Notes: a model not told the origin generated them from the sequence alone. DNA of 64,000 nucleotides from Roseovarius sp. A-2 (GCF_002072155.1 NZ_BDIY01000002.1:124001-188000), one strand, 5' to 3'. Shown: positions 52,052 to 61,354, counted from the first letter of the stretch. Made by a program: numbers and translations.

Positions 52052-52081
52052 ACCGGTGCCGGGCAATCGCCCGGCACCGGT
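52052..52081 (+). terminator. Intraoperonic hairpin/attenuator after the binding-protein gene
   Basis: Perfect 13-bp stem ACCGGTGCCGGGC (52052-52064) and GCCCGGCACCGGT (52069-52081), AATC loop, then only TTTATG. Sits between the binding protein and permease genes, where such stems give the receptor a higher transcript level than the membrane subunits. Confidence 0.7.
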
Positions 52082-52103
52082 TTATGACAGGAAAAGGCCA
52101 AAG

Positions 52104-52997
52104 ATGGCGACCCATGTGAATATCGAGCGCCGCAGACAGGCAATTTACGGCTGGCTCCTGCTGTCGCCGGCGGCAATTCTGCTGACGGCCTTTGCCTTTT
52201 ACCCCTCGATGGCGACGCTCTGGACCAGCCTGTTCAGCCGGGGCACGCGGCGCAAAGCCAGCGAATTCGTGGGCACCGGGAACTATGCCGACCTTTTCGC
52301 CGACCCGACCTTCTGGAAGGTGGCCACCAACAACCTGATCTACGCCGGCGCGACGATCCCGATTTCCATCGCCATCGCGCTGGGCATGGCGCTATGGGCG
52401 AATTCCAGGATCCCGGCGCGCGGCTTCGTGCGCACCGCCTATTTCACGCCCACCGTGCTGCCGATGATCGCCGCCGCGAACCTGTGGCTCTTCTTCTACA
52501 CGCCGGGGCTGGGGGTGCTGGACCAGATCGGCGCGCTGTTTGGCTTGCCGTCGGTCAACTGGCTGGGCCAGCCCGAAACCGCGCTCTGGGCGGTGATCAT
52601 CGTGACGATCTGGAAAGAGGCCGGGTTCTTCATGATTTTCTACCTCGCCGCCCTCCAGACCATTCCAGAAGACCTCAAGGAAGCCGCCGATATCGAGGGG
52701 GCGAGCCGCTTTACCTATACCCGCCGGATCGTGCTGCCGCTCCTGATGCCGACCACGCTCTTCATCATGGTCAACGCGCTGATCAACTCGGTCAAGCTGA
52801 TCGACCACCTCTTCATTCTTACCAAGGGCGGGCCGAACGACGCCTCGAAACTGATCCTCTATTACGTCTGGGAGATGGCCTTTGCGTTCTTCGACGCACC
52901 GCAGGCGGCGGCGATGACGATCCTGATCCTACTGGTGCTGGGCATCGTGGCAGGCGTCAAGTTCACCATCCTCGACAAGCGGACCCATTACCAATGA
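52104..52997 (+). CDS. UgpA-like ABC transporter permease
   Basis: 297 residues, six hydrophobic spans starting with GWLLLSPAAILLTAFAFYP. The cytoplasmic EAA loop is DLKEAADIEGASRFTYTRRIVLP, contacting the ATPase; WLGQPETALWAVIIVTIWKE is usual for UgpA/MalF. AGGAAAAGG precedes the ATG at 52104. Overlaps the second permease gene by four bases. Confidence 0.9.
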   Translation: MATHVNIERRRQAIYGWLLLSPAAILLTAFAFYPSMATLWTSLFSRGTRRKASEFVGTGNYADLFADPTFWKVATNNLIYAGATIPISIAIALGMALWANSRIPARGFVRTAYFTPTVLPMIAAANLWLFFYTPGLGVLDQIGALFGLPSVNWLGQPETALWAVIIVTIWKEAGFFMIFYLAALQTIPEDLKEAADIEGASRFTYTRRIVLPLLMPTTLFIMVNALINSVKLIDHLFILTKGGPNDASKLILYYVWEMAFAFFDAPQAAAMTILILLVLGIVAGVKFTILDKRTHYQ

Positions 52998-53803
52998 GCG
53001 GCGTCACGCGACATATCGAGACGTCCGGCGCGCTGCTGCTGGCGGTGATCTGGATCTCGCCGCTGGTCTTCGCCTTCTGGGCGGCGTTTCACACGACCTC
53101 GGACGCGGTGAATTTCAACATCGTGGCCCCCTGGACGCTGGAGAATGTCCGCACCGCCTGGGCCGGTGCGCCGTGGCTCAAGTATTTTCTCAACACCTTC
53201 CTTCTGGTCACCGTCATCCTTATCGGCCAATTCATCGTCACGACGCTAGCGGGTTTTGCCTTTGCGCAGGTGCGCTTTCCTGGGCGGGATGTAGTGTTCA
53301 TCCTCGTGCTGATGCAGCTTTTCATCCTGCCCGAGGTGCTGATTGTCGAGAATTACGTGATGGTCTCGCGGCTGGGCCTCTTTGACACGATCCTCGGGGT
53401 GGGCATGCCCTACATGGCCTCGGCCTTTGGCATTTTCTTGATGCGGCAGGCATTCAAGGGTGTGCCGATCGAGCTGCACGAGGCCGCGCGCGTCGAGGGC
53501 TGCGGCTGGTTCGGCATCCTGTGGCGGGTCTATGTGCCCCTCGCGCGGCCCACATATCTGGCTTATGGGCTGGTCTCGGTCTCGACCCACTGGAACAACT
53601 TCCTCTGGCCGCTGATCGTCACCAACTCTCCCGACACGCGGCCGCTTACTGTGGGGCTGTCGATCTTTGCCGCGCCTGAGAACGGCGTCGATATCAGCGT
53701 GATCTCGGCGGCGACGATCATGTCTGTGGCACCCCTGCTGATCGCCTTTCTGGTCTTTCAACGGCAATTCGTGCAGGCCTTCCTGCGCACTGGGATCAAG
53801 TGA
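52994..53803 (+). CDS. UgpE-like ABC transporter permease
   Basis: 269 residues, six hydrophobic spans. The EAA loop reads ELHEAARVEGCGWFGILWRVYVPL, and STHWNNFLWPLIV is the MalG/UgpE signature. ATG overlaps the first permease stop (ATGA), and its own stop overlaps the phosphodiesterase start (GTGA). Forms the channel with the UgpA-like subunit. Confidence 0.9.
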   Translation: MSGVTRHIETSGALLLAVIWISPLVFAFWAAFHTTSDAVNFNIVAPWTLENVRTAWAGAPWLKYFLNTFLLVTVILIGQFIVTTLAGFAFAQVRFPGRDVVFILVLMQLFILPEVLIVENYVMVSRLGLFDTILGVGMPYMASAFGIFLMRQAFKGVPIELHEAARVEGCGWFGILWRVYVPLARPTYLAYGLVSVSTHWNNFLWPLIVTNSPDTRPLTVGLSIFAAPENGVDISVISAATIMSVAPLLIAFLVFQRQFVQAFLRTGIK

Positions 53804-54603
53804 CCGTGGCGTGGCTGCTGCATATCTCTGACCTTCACGCGGTCGCACCGGGGCAGCTGGTCTCCGGGCGGCTCGATACCGGCCATCTGCTGCACGAGGT
53901 CATTACCACGCTGCGCGCGCGGATGCAGGCCATCGGCCCCATCGACGCGGTGCTTGTGACCGGCGATATCAGCGATGACGGCAGCGCCGAAAGCTACGCC
54001 ATCGCCCGGCAGGAGCTGGAGCGGCTGGGCGTCCGGCTGCTCGTGATCCCGGGCAACCATGACCGCCGCGAGCCGTTTCGCGCGGCGTTCTCCGACCTGC
54101 CAGAGATTGCGCCGCGCGGATTGATCGACTGGGTGGCGGATATCGGCGACACACGTGTCGTCGGGCTTGACACATTGGTCGAGGGGCAGGGCGGGGGCGC
54201 GCTGCGCGATGAGAGCCTTTCACATTTGCGCGAGGCGCTGGCCGGGTCAGGCGACAGGCAGGTCATCGTGGCGCTGCACCATCCGCCATTGCGGACGGGT
54301 ATTCGCTTCATGGATGCAATCGGCCTTGCAAATCCCGACGCGCTGCGGGACGGTCTGGATCGGCACGGCGTGCCGGTTCGGATCTTGGCAGGGCATGTGC
54401 ATGGTGTATATCATGGCCTGCTCGGGCGGCATCCGGTCGTGACGGCACCTGCCTGTTGCAGCGCATTCGCGTTCGACCGGCGTGCGGATGCAGCGGCAGG
54501 CTTCATGACCGGGCCCACCGGATGCGCCCTGATCGACACGGCCCCTGGCGGGGTCTGGACCGAACTGCCCTTCGCGCATGGCGAGGGTCCGTTCACCTTC
54601 TGA
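53800..54603 (+). CDS. Calcineurin-like metallophosphodiesterase (GpdQ/CpdA type)
   Basis: 267 residues. All metal-binding motifs are present: HISDLHAV, VTGDISDDGS, PGNHDRR, ALHHPP and GHVHGVYHG. Fold and spacing match cyclic-nucleotide or glycerophosphodiester phosphodiesterases. No signal peptide, so it acts in the cytosol on imported substrate. GTG overlaps the permease stop. Position as the last gene of a UgpBAEC-like operon argues for a glycerophosphodiester or similar diester as substrate (inference). Confidence 0.87.
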   Translation: MTVAWLLHISDLHAVAPGQLVSGRLDTGHLLHEVITTLRARMQAIGPIDAVLVTGDISDDGSAESYAIARQELERLGVRLLVIPGNHDRREPFRAAFSDLPEIAPRGLIDWVADIGDTRVVGLDTLVEGQGGGALRDESLSHLREALAGSGDRQVIVALHHPPLRTGIRFMDAIGLANPDALRDGLDRHGVPVRILAGHVHGVYHGLLGRHPVVTAPACCSAFAFDRRADAAAGFMTGPTGCALIDTAPGGVWTELPFAHGEGPFTF

Positions 54604-54649
54604 AAACTCGCCGCTACGCGTCGGCACCTGCGAAACCCTTGGGAGCCTT

Positions 54650-56308
54650 ATGGAAAGTACACCCGTTCTCTTTGTCGTCAACATGGCCGCTGCGGCGGCG
54701 CTGCTGATCTGGGCGGTCCGGCTGGTGCGCACCGGGTTTGAACGGGCGCTCGGCGCCAAGCTGCGGCTCTGGCTGCGCCGCTCGACCTCGAACCGCCTCG
54801 CGGCGGCGGGGTCGGGCGCAGCGACGGCGATATTGATGCAAAGCTCGACTGCCGTGGCGGTGCTGATGGCGGGGTTCGTGTCCACTGGCGCGATCGGCAG
54901 CGTGGCGGGGCTCGCGATCATGCTGGGCGCGGATCTCGGTTCGGCCATCGTCGCCCTCGTGCTGAATTCGAAACTGGCCATCGTAACCCCGCTTCTGCTT
55001 CTGGCGGGGGTGATGATCTTCCTGCGCAGCTCGGCCCGGCGCGTGCGGCAGGCGGGCCGGATCCTGATCGGGCTGTCGCTGATCTTCCTGTCGCTTGATC
55101 TCATCCGCCAGGCCAGCCAGCCGCTGACCAACCTCGCAGGCGCCGAGGCGGCGATGCGCTATCTCGCGGGGGATGCGATTTTTGCCTTCGTGCTGGCGGC
55201 GCTTTTTGCCTGGCTGGTGCATTCCAGCGTCGCCGCCGTGCTGCTCTTCGCCACTTTGGCCGCGCAGGGGCTTTTGCCGCTCGAGGCGACGGTGTCGATG
55301 GTGCTCGGGGCCAATCTCGGCGGCTCGGTGATCGCCGTGATCCTGACACTCAAGGCCGAAACCGCCGTGCGCCGCGTGGTCTGGTGCAATCTGCTGTTGC
55401 GCGGCGGCGGTGCGGCGGTGGTGCTGTCGCTGCTGGTCAACTACGGCCTGCCGACCCCGGGGCTTGACCTGGGTGCCGGACAACAGGCGCTCTATCTGCA
55501 TCTTGCGTTCAATCTCGTGCTGCTTGTGATCGGCCTGCCGCTGGTCGGCCCGCTGATGCGCATCGCCGGGATGCTGGTGCCGGATGCCCCGCAGAGGCAG
55601 ACCGACGGAGCCTCGCGCAGCGCGCTCGACCCGACTGTCCAGGATCAGCCCAGACGCGCCTTTGCGTGCGCGCAGCGCGAGCTTATTGAGATGGGCCACC
55701 GGATCGAGATCATGCTGCGAGAGGCGATCGGCCTGTTTGATCACTACGACGAGGAAACGGCGGGAAAGCAACGCGCCGAGTTGCGGAACTTGACGCAGAT
55801 GTCGCTCGATATCAGGACCTACCTGTCGCGCGTGCACAGCAATGATCCGCAGGAGGACACCGGCAATCGCGCCTTCGAGCTGTCGGGCATCGCCGTCAAT
55901 CTCGAGGCCGGAGCAGACGTGATCGCCCGCAAGATGGTGGACCTCGCACAGGTCAAGGACAGCGAGAACCTGCAATTCTCAAGCGATGGCTGGCGCGAAT
56001 TGTCGGATTTCCACGACGTGGTGCTGCGCAATGTGCAGCACGGAATCTCGGTGCTGATGTCCGAGGATATCGGCCTCGCGCGCGAGCTGGTCGAGCAGAA
56101 GGAACGGGTCCGCGACCTGGAGCAGAGTCTGCAACGCACGCATCTCAAACGGCTGCGCAAAGGCAAGGCCGAGACATTCGCCACGAGCGCCATTCATCTC
56201 GACCTGCTCCGCGCGCTCAAGATGCTGAACACGTCCTTCGCGATGATCGCCTACCCCGTGCTGGAGGATCGCGGCGAATTGCTCGAAAGCCGCCTCGCGA
56301 CATCCTGA
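54650..56308 (+). CDS. Na+/phosphate cotransporter with PhoU-like tail
   Basis: 552 residues. Two inverted PNaS repeats are visible: GSGAATAILMQSSTAVAVLM and LVHSSVAAVLLFATLAAQG, each with the QSS/HSS sodium-phosphate motif, in an eight- to nine-helix core to about residue 310. The C-terminal ~220 residues are helical and PhoU-like (ALKMLNTSFAMIAYP). These carriers move phosphate with sodium, and bacterial members often export excess phosphate. It starts 46 bases after the phosphodiesterase with GGGAG upstream, so released phosphate may be handled here (inference). Confidence 0.9.
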   Translation: MESTPVLFVVNMAAAAALLIWAVRLVRTGFERALGAKLRLWLRRSTSNRLAAAGSGAATAILMQSSTAVAVLMAGFVSTGAIGSVAGLAIMLGADLGSAIVALVLNSKLAIVTPLLLLAGVMIFLRSSARRVRQAGRILIGLSLIFLSLDLIRQASQPLTNLAGAEAAMRYLAGDAIFAFVLAALFAWLVHSSVAAVLLFATLAAQGLLPLEATVSMVLGANLGGSVIAVILTLKAETAVRRVVWCNLLLRGGGAAVVLSLLVNYGLPTPGLDLGAGQQALYLHLAFNLVLLVIGLPLVGPLMRIAGMLVPDAPQRQTDGASRSALDPTVQDQPRRAFACAQRELIEMGHRIEIMLREAIGLFDHYDEETAGKQRAELRNLTQMSLDIRTYLSRVHSNDPQEDTGNRAFELSGIAVNLEAGADVIARKMVDLAQVKDSENLQFSSDGWRELSDFHDVVLRNVQHGISVLMSEDIGLARELVEQKERVRDLEQSLQRTHLKRLRKGKAETFATSAIHLDLLRALKMLNTSFAMIAYPVLEDRGELLESRLATS

Positions 56309-56358
56309 GATGATCGCGTCGCACGGCGCGGTGCCTTGGCGTCAAGTATCGTGAAAAC

Positions 56359-56435
56359 TGGTCGGGCTGAGAGGATTCGAACCTCCGACCCCCTGCTCCC
56401 GAAGCAGGTGCGCTACCAGGCTGCGCTACAGCCCG
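56359..56435 (-). tRNA. tRNA-Pro (CGG)
   Basis: Minus-strand cloverleaf: acceptor CGGGCTG with CAGCCCG, D arm AGCGCAGCCTGGTAGCGC, anticodon stem CCTGC/GCAGG with loop TTCGGGA (anticodon CGG), T arm with GGTTCGAATCC, discriminator A and encoded CCA at 56359-56361. Confidence 0.96.
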
Positions 56436-56449
56436 ACCGTGCCCGTGCG

Positions 56450-56478
56450 ATTATACCGCGTGACACGGCTTTGCAAGG
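56450..56478 (-). promoter_or_regulatory. Promoter of the tRNA-Pro gene
   Basis: Minus strand: CCTTGC (56473-56478), 17-base spacer, perfect TATAAT (56450-56455), 14 bases before the mature 5' end. Confidence 0.65.
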
Positions 56479-56609
56479 GGGAACGCGACATCTTTGCAAG
56501 GTTGCCGGGCCGATAGGTCAGGGGCGGCTCTGACTGACCCGCGCGGCTCCATGTCACCTTGCCTTGTACCGTCCCGTTTGCATCCTGTCCGAGAACACAG
56601 GGGCCAGTG

Positions 56610-56923
56610 ATGACGCAGGTGTTGACCGCCAAGGGCGGGGTCGGGTTGTTCCTGCCGGGCGTGGAAATCATGACCGCCGTTTCGCTGATCACCATCGGCG
56701 TGGTTGGCTTTAATACTGGCACCACGGTGATCGGGCTGCCGGCCGTGCCGGGACGGATGACCAGACCGTGCTGGTGCTCTTTCATACCGTCTTCAACCTG
56801 TTCGGCGTGGCGATCTTTCTGCCGCTCTCCGCGCGCACCGACGCGCTGCGCTGGCTTGGCCGGGTGGCCGATCACGCGGCGCGGCTCAGTGGTTACGCCG
56901 AGAAAGCGAAACGCATCGACTGA
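56610..56923 (+). pseudogene. Decayed second Na+/phosphate cotransporter
   Basis: ATG 56610 opens GGVGLFLPGVEIMTAVSL, resembling the first helix of PNaS carriers. From about 56770 another frame continues TVLVLFHTVFNLFGVAIFL, a typical late helix of the family, and ends in TGA at 56921-56923. The pieces are joined by a frameshift near 56755 and most of the protein between them is deleted. Remnant of a duplicate or horizontally acquired carrier beside tRNA-Pro, close to the intact one. Confidence 0.55.
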
Positions 56924-56989
56924 GCGGCAGGCGCCGCCCGCGCGGCGTTTTCGCTTTACACTCCGCCGGGCTCTGGCAATGAAAGGGCC

Positions 56990-57604
56990 ATGAGATACGC
57001 CTTGCCCCTTGCCCGGCCCGGTCAGGTCATCGGCCTTCTGGGCGGGTCGTTCGATCCGCCCCATGCCGGCCACCTGCATATCAGCCGCGAGGCGCTACGC
57101 CGCTTTGCGCTGGACCGGCTGTGGTGGCTCGTGAGCCCCGGCAACCCGCTCAAGCCGCATGGGCCCGCACCCTTGGCCGAGCGCATGGCGGCGGCACGCG
57201 CGATGGTGAACCATCCGCGCATGGCGGTCACTGATGTCGAAGCGCAGGCCGGAACACGTTATACCGCGCAGACGCTGATTGCCCTGCGCCACGCCGTGCC
57301 GGGGGTGCGCTTCGTGTGGCTGATGGGGGCCGATAACCTGGCGCAGTTTCATCGCTGGCAGGATTGGCAGAGCATCATCGAGAGCGTGCCGGTGGGCGTG
57401 CTGGCCCGCCCCGGTCAGCGGATTTCGGCGCGCGTGTCGCCTGCTGCGCGGATCTATCGCCACGCCTGCCTGCCCGCCCGTGCAAGCCGCCTTCTGGGGC
57501 GGGCGACGGCCCCGGCCTGGTGTTTCGTCAACGTGCCGATGATGGATATCTCCTCGACCGCGCTGCGCGCCCGGCGCGGCAAACATGCAGGGCGGGAAAC
57601 GTGA
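56990..57604 (+). CDS. nadD: Nicotinate-nucleotide adenylyltransferase
   Basis: 204 residues. [18 protein letters not shown] carries the H-x-G-H nucleotidyltransferase motif, [20 protein letters not shown] follows, and [12 protein letters not shown] is the C-terminal ISSTxxR motif. It adenylates nicotinate mononucleotide in NAD synthesis, complementing the nicotinamidase gene at 30294. In many relatives rsfS follows nadD; here dacB does. Confidence 0.95.
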   Translation: MRYALPLARPGQVIGLLGGSFDPPHAGHLHISREALRRFALDRLWWLVSPGNPLKPHGPAPLAERMAAARAMVNHPRMAVTDVEAQAGTRYTAQTLIALRHAVPGVRFVWLMGADNLAQFHRWQDWQSIIESVPVGVLARPGQRISARVSPAARIYRHACLPARASRLLGRATAPAWCFVNVPMMDISSTALRARRGKHAGRET

Positions 57605-57662
57605 TACAGCGTGCGCCGAATCGTGATTGCACCGCGCGGCCTGCTGCGTTTAACTCGGCGCC

Positions 57663-59153
57663 ATGAAACACGCAGTCTCCAGACGTCTGTTCCTTGGCGC
57701 GGCGCTCTCGGGCGTGGCGGGGGCGGCCCTTGGCGGGGCGCCCGCCATCTCGCTGCGCCCGGTGGCGCGGCCCGGCGGCGGCGCGGCGCGGCTGGCCCCG
57801 AGCGCGGAGGCGCTGATCGCCGATGCGCAACTGTCGGGCCAGGTGGGCTATGCCGTGGCGGATGCCGCGAGCGGGCTGGTGCTGGAAGAGGGCGACAGCG
57901 CCACCGGCCTGCCGCCCGCCAGCGTCACCAAGGCGGTGACGGCGCTTTATGCGCTGGACGTGCTGGGCGCGGACTATCGGTTCGAAACCCGGCTCTTCGC
58001 CACCGGCGTGCTGGAGGGGGGCGCGCTCAAGGGCGATCTGATCCTTGCGGGGGGTGGCGATCCGACACTCGACACAGACGCGCTCGCCTCGCTTGCCGCC
58101 GGGCTGAAAAAGGCCGGTGTTCGCGAAATACGCGGTCAGTTTCGCGTCTGGGGCGGGGCGGTGCCCTTCAAGCGCACAATCGACGACGGCCAGCCAGAGC
58201 ATGTCGGCTACAACCCCGCGATCTCGGGTCTGAACCTCAATTACAACCGGGTGCATTTCGAGTGGAAGCGCGCGGGCGGAAAATATACCGTCTCGATGGA
58301 TGCGCGCAGCGCACGCTACCGCCCCGACGTGACCGTGGCGCGCATGCAGATCGCCGATCGCAGCATGCCGGTCTATACCTATCGCGATGCGGACGGACGC
58401 GACGACTGGACGGTAGCGCGCGGTGCGTTGGGCAATGGCGGTGCGCGCTGGCTACCGGTGCGCAAACCCGAGCTTTATGCGGCGGAGGTCTTTACAACCC
58501 TCGCGCGCTCGCACGGCATCGACCTTGGCAAGCCCGCGATGCAGGACGGCGCGCCGCAGGGCGGGGTGATCGTCACCCATCACAGCGCGCCGCTGCGTGA
58601 TATCCTGCGCGAGATGCTGAAATATTCCACCAACCTCACCGCCGAGATGGTGGGGCTGACGGCCACGGCGCAGCTCAAGGGACGCGCCGTGCCGCTGGAG
58701 CGCTCGGCGCAGGCGATGAATGACTGGGCGGCGCAACGCCTAGGGATGACCGGGGCCGCGCTGCGCGATCATTCGGGGCTGAACGACCGCTCGCGGCTGT
58801 CGGCGGCGGCGATGGCCAGCGGGCTGGCGCGCGCGCATCACGCGGGGCTCTTGCGGCCGCTCCTGCGGGAGCACCGGATGCGTGACGCCGAGGGGCGTCC
58901 GACCCACAGTCACCCGGTCAAGGTCGTGGCCAAGACCGGCACGCTCTATTTCGTCAGCAGCCTCGCGGGCTATATGCGCACGCCGCAGGGGGCCGACCTG
59001 GCCTTTGCCATCTTCACCGCGAGCGACAGCCTGCGCAGCCGGATCGACCCCAAGCGCGACGAGCGCCCGCCCGGCGCGCGCGGCTGGAACCGGCGCTCCA
59101 AGCGGTTGCAACAGGCCCTGATCGAACGCTGGAGCGCGGTTTACGGCGGGTGA
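57663..59153 (+). CDS. dacB: D-alanyl-D-alanine carboxypeptidase/endopeptidase (PBP4 type)
   Basis: 496 residues. An N-terminal SRRLFLGAAL stretch looks like a twin-arginine-type signal. Class C penicillin-binding motifs: S87-x-x-K90 (PASVTK), S-x-N in KYSTNLTAEM and K-T-G in VAKTGTLYF. The insert domains usual for PBP4 lie between the first two motifs. It trims or cleaves peptidoglycan crosslinks in the periplasm. Begins 58 bases after nadD. Confidence 0.92.
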   Translation: MKHAVSRRLFLGAALSGVAGAALGGAPAISLRPVARPGGGAARLAPSAEALIADAQLSGQVGYAVADAASGLVLEEGDSATGLPPASVTKAVTALYALDVLGADYRFETRLFATGVLEGGALKGDLILAGGGDPTLDTDALASLAAGLKKAGVREIRGQFRVWGGAVPFKRTIDDGQPEHVGYNPAISGLNLNYNRVHFEWKRAGGKYTVSMDARSARYRPDVTVARMQIADRSMPVYTYRDADGRDDWTVARGALGNGGARWLPVRKPELYAAEVFTTLARSHGIDLGKPAMQDGAPQGGVIVTHHSAPLRDILREMLKYSTNLTAEMVGLTATAQLKGRAVPLERSAQAMNDWAAQRLGMTGAALRDHSGLNDRSRLSAAAMASGLARAHHAGLLRPLLREHRMRDAEGRPTHSHPVKVVAKTGTLYFVSSLAGYMRTPQGADLAFAIFTASDSLRSRIDPKRDERPPGARGWNRRSKRLQQALIERWSAVYGG

Positions 59154-59280
59154 CGCCGGGGTTTGCGACCTGACAAAGTTGGCCTGAAGCTGTCGTTGAC
59201 CTCTAGAACCAATGCGCGGCTCATCTCGTTGATACGAAAGGCCGGCTCCAGGCCCATCAATTCACCGCCCACCGCGCGCC

Positions 59281-60075
59281 TTACCCTCCCTTCCCAAACA
59301 CCGGCACCCGCCCGGCCATGTTGGCGGCGATCTGCTCCATCTGGTCGGGCTGGCCGATAAGCGCCGCCTGTTCGCGGCTCTCCTCCATCAGCACGGCGTC
59401 CTGTGCCGCGCCGCTCTCGGCCACGGCAATCAGCCGCTTGGCGGCGCGAATGGCGGACGGACTGCGCCCCGCGATCTCTTGCGCCAGATCATGCGCGGCA
59501 CCCAGCGGGTCTTCGGACACCTCGGTCACAAGTCCCCACGCCTCGGCCTGCGCGGCGGGAATTGGCCTGGCGGTATAGGTCAGTCGCCGGATCACGTCGG
59601 ACCGGGTGAGCCGCGGCAAGAGCGCCATGCCACCCATATCGGGGATGAGGCCCCATTTCATTTCCATGATCGCCAGTTGCGCCTCCGGTGCCGCAATCCG
59701 GATATCGGCCCCGAGCGCAAGCTGGAACCCCGCACCATAGACCGCACCCTGCAGCGCCTCGATCACCGGAACGGGCAGGCGGCGCCAGACCATCGCCACC
59801 TCCTGAAAGAGGTTGGTATCGCCATGGCTGCGCGGCATGATCAGCGCCTCGGGGTCGCCCCGGGCCAGTGTCGCAAAGCTCATCACATCGAGACCCGCAC
59901 AAAACGAATGCCCCTCACCCGACAGGACAACGGCGCGGATATCAGCCTCAGCCAGCGCATGACCGGCGGCGACGATTGCCTCGGCCATCTCGGGATCGAC
60001 GGCGTTGCGCTTGTCTGGGCGGGTCAGGGTGACATGGGCGATGTGATCGGTGATCTCGGTGCTGACACGGGGCAT
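59281..60075 (-). CDS. Crotonase/enoyl-CoA hydratase-family protein
   Basis: 264 residues. VTLTRPDKRNAVDPEMAEAI is the CoA-binding opening. GHSFCAGLDVMSF and GAVYGAGFQLALGADIRIA form the oxyanion hole, and ALLPRLTRSDVIRRL follows. The position of the first catalytic Glu of true hydratases is not obvious in GAGFQLAL, so another crotonase activity is possible. Monocistronic, divergent from the HisC-type gene. Confidence 0.82.
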   Translation of the reverse strand: MPRVSTEITDHIAHVTLTRPDKRNAVDPEMAEAIVAAGHALAEADIRAVVLSGEGHSFCAGLDVMSFATLARGDPEALIMPRSHGDTNLFQEVAMVWRRLPVPVIEALQGAVYGAGFQLALGADIRIAAPEAQLAIMEMKWGLIPDMGGMALLPRLTRSDVIRRLTYTARPIPAAQAEAWGLVTEVSEDPLGAAHDLAQEIAGRSPSAIRAAKRLIAVAESGAAQDAVLMEESREQAALIGQPDQMEQIAANMAGRVPVFGKGG

Positions 60076-60180
60076 GGGTGGTCCTCCTTGGCCCCATGAA
60101 ACACGCGCGATGCGGCGCAGGCCAGCGGAACGTCGCGGCAGACCCTTGCAGCGCCGCGCTGCATCCCGTTAACTGCCCCC

Positions 60181-61287
60181 ATGACTGGACCCCGTTATAC
60201 CCCCCTTGTCGACAGCCTGCCCGCCAACGTGCCCTTCGTCGGCCCCGAGGAACAGGAGCGCGCGCGCGGTGCGCCCTTCGCCGCGCGGCTGGGCGCGAAC
60301 GAGAGCCTTTTTGGCCCCTCGCCCAAGGCGCTGGCCGCGATTCGCGCCGAGGCGGAGGAGGTCTGGAAATACGGCGATCCGACCAGCCATTCCTTGCGCG
60401 CGGCCCTCGCGGATCACATGGGTGTGGCGCTGGAGCATGTGCTGGTGGGCGAAGGGATCGACGGTCTGCTGGGCAATCTCGTGCGCCTGCTTGTCGCGCC
60501 CGGCGATGCGGTCGTCACCTCGGACGGGGCCTATCCCACCTTCAACTACCATGTCGCGGGCTTTGGCGGGGCGCTGCACAGGGTGCCTTACCGCGACGAT
60601 CACGAGGATCTGGCGGCGCTGATCGCTCGCGCGCGCGAGGTCGATGCCAAGCTCATCTACTACGCCAATCCCGACAACCCGATGGGCACATGGGCGCATG
60701 GACGGGACGTGCTCGCCGCGCTCGACGACCTGCCGCCGGGCTGCCTGCTCTGTCTTGACGAGGCCTATGTCGAATTCGCCCCCGAGGGCACGGCGGCAGA
60801 GATCGCCGCAGACGATCCCCGCGTGATCCGCATGCGCACCTTTTCCAAGGCGCACGGCATGGCGGGCGCGCGCATCGGCTACGCGGTGGCGGCGGCCCCC
60901 CTGATCAAGAGCTTCGACAAGATCCGCAACCATTTCGGCATGAACCGGATGGCGCAGGCGGGGGCGCTTGCGGCGCTGCACGATACCGACTGGCTGGCGC
61001 ATGTGCAGGCCGAGGTGGCCCGGTCGCGCGACGAAATTGCGCGCATCGCCCGCGACAACGGGCTGGCACCTATCCCCTCGGCCACCAATTTCGTCGCCGT
61101 TGATTGCGGGCGCGACGGCGATTTCGCGCGCGCCGTTCTGGCGGCGCTGGTGGCGCGGGGTGTGTTTGTGCGGATGCCTTTTGTCATCCCGCAGGATCGC
61201 TGCATCCGCATCAGCTGCGGACGCGCCGACGATCTGTCGGTGCTGGCCGAGGCGCTACCCGAGGCCCTGCGCGAGGCGCGCGGATAA
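60181..61287 (+). CDS. hisC: HisC-type class II aminotransferase
   Basis: 368 residues, PLP fold type I. ARLGANESLFGPSPKAL opens the enzyme. The PLP aspartate/tyrosine region reads YANPDNPMGTW and CLLCLDEAYVEF, the lysine lies in RTFSKAHGMAGARIGY, and a C-terminal arginine in CIRISCGR binds the substrate carboxylate or phosphate. Length and motifs fit histidinol-phosphate aminotransferase, though paralogues act on aromatic amino acids, so the symbol is tentative. Confidence 0.75.
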   Translation: MTGPRYTPLVDSLPANVPFVGPEEQERARGAPFAARLGANESLFGPSPKALAAIRAEAEEVWKYGDPTSHSLRAALADHMGVALEHVLVGEGIDGLLGNLVRLLVAPGDAVVTSDGAYPTFNYHVAGFGGALHRVPYRDDHEDLAALIARAREVDAKLIYYANPDNPMGTWAHGRDVLAALDDLPPGCLLCLDEAYVEFAPEGTAAEIAADDPRVIRMRTFSKAHGMAGARIGYAVAAAPLIKSFDKIRNHFGMNRMAQAGALAALHDTDWLAHVQAEVARSRDEIARIARDNGLAPIPSATNFVAVDCGRDGDFARAVLAALVARGVFVRMPFVIPQDRCIRISCGRADDLSVLAEALPEALREARG

Positions 61288-61354
61288 CGGCGCATCGTGG
61301 CTTGGGCGTGAAAATTTCACCTGACAGGGGCGATTCTTGCGATACACTTCGCCC

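Noticed and set aside
54614..55975. 453-codon minus-strand frame
   Set aside because: Antisense to the Na+/phosphate carrier, which has full family motifs on the plus strand.
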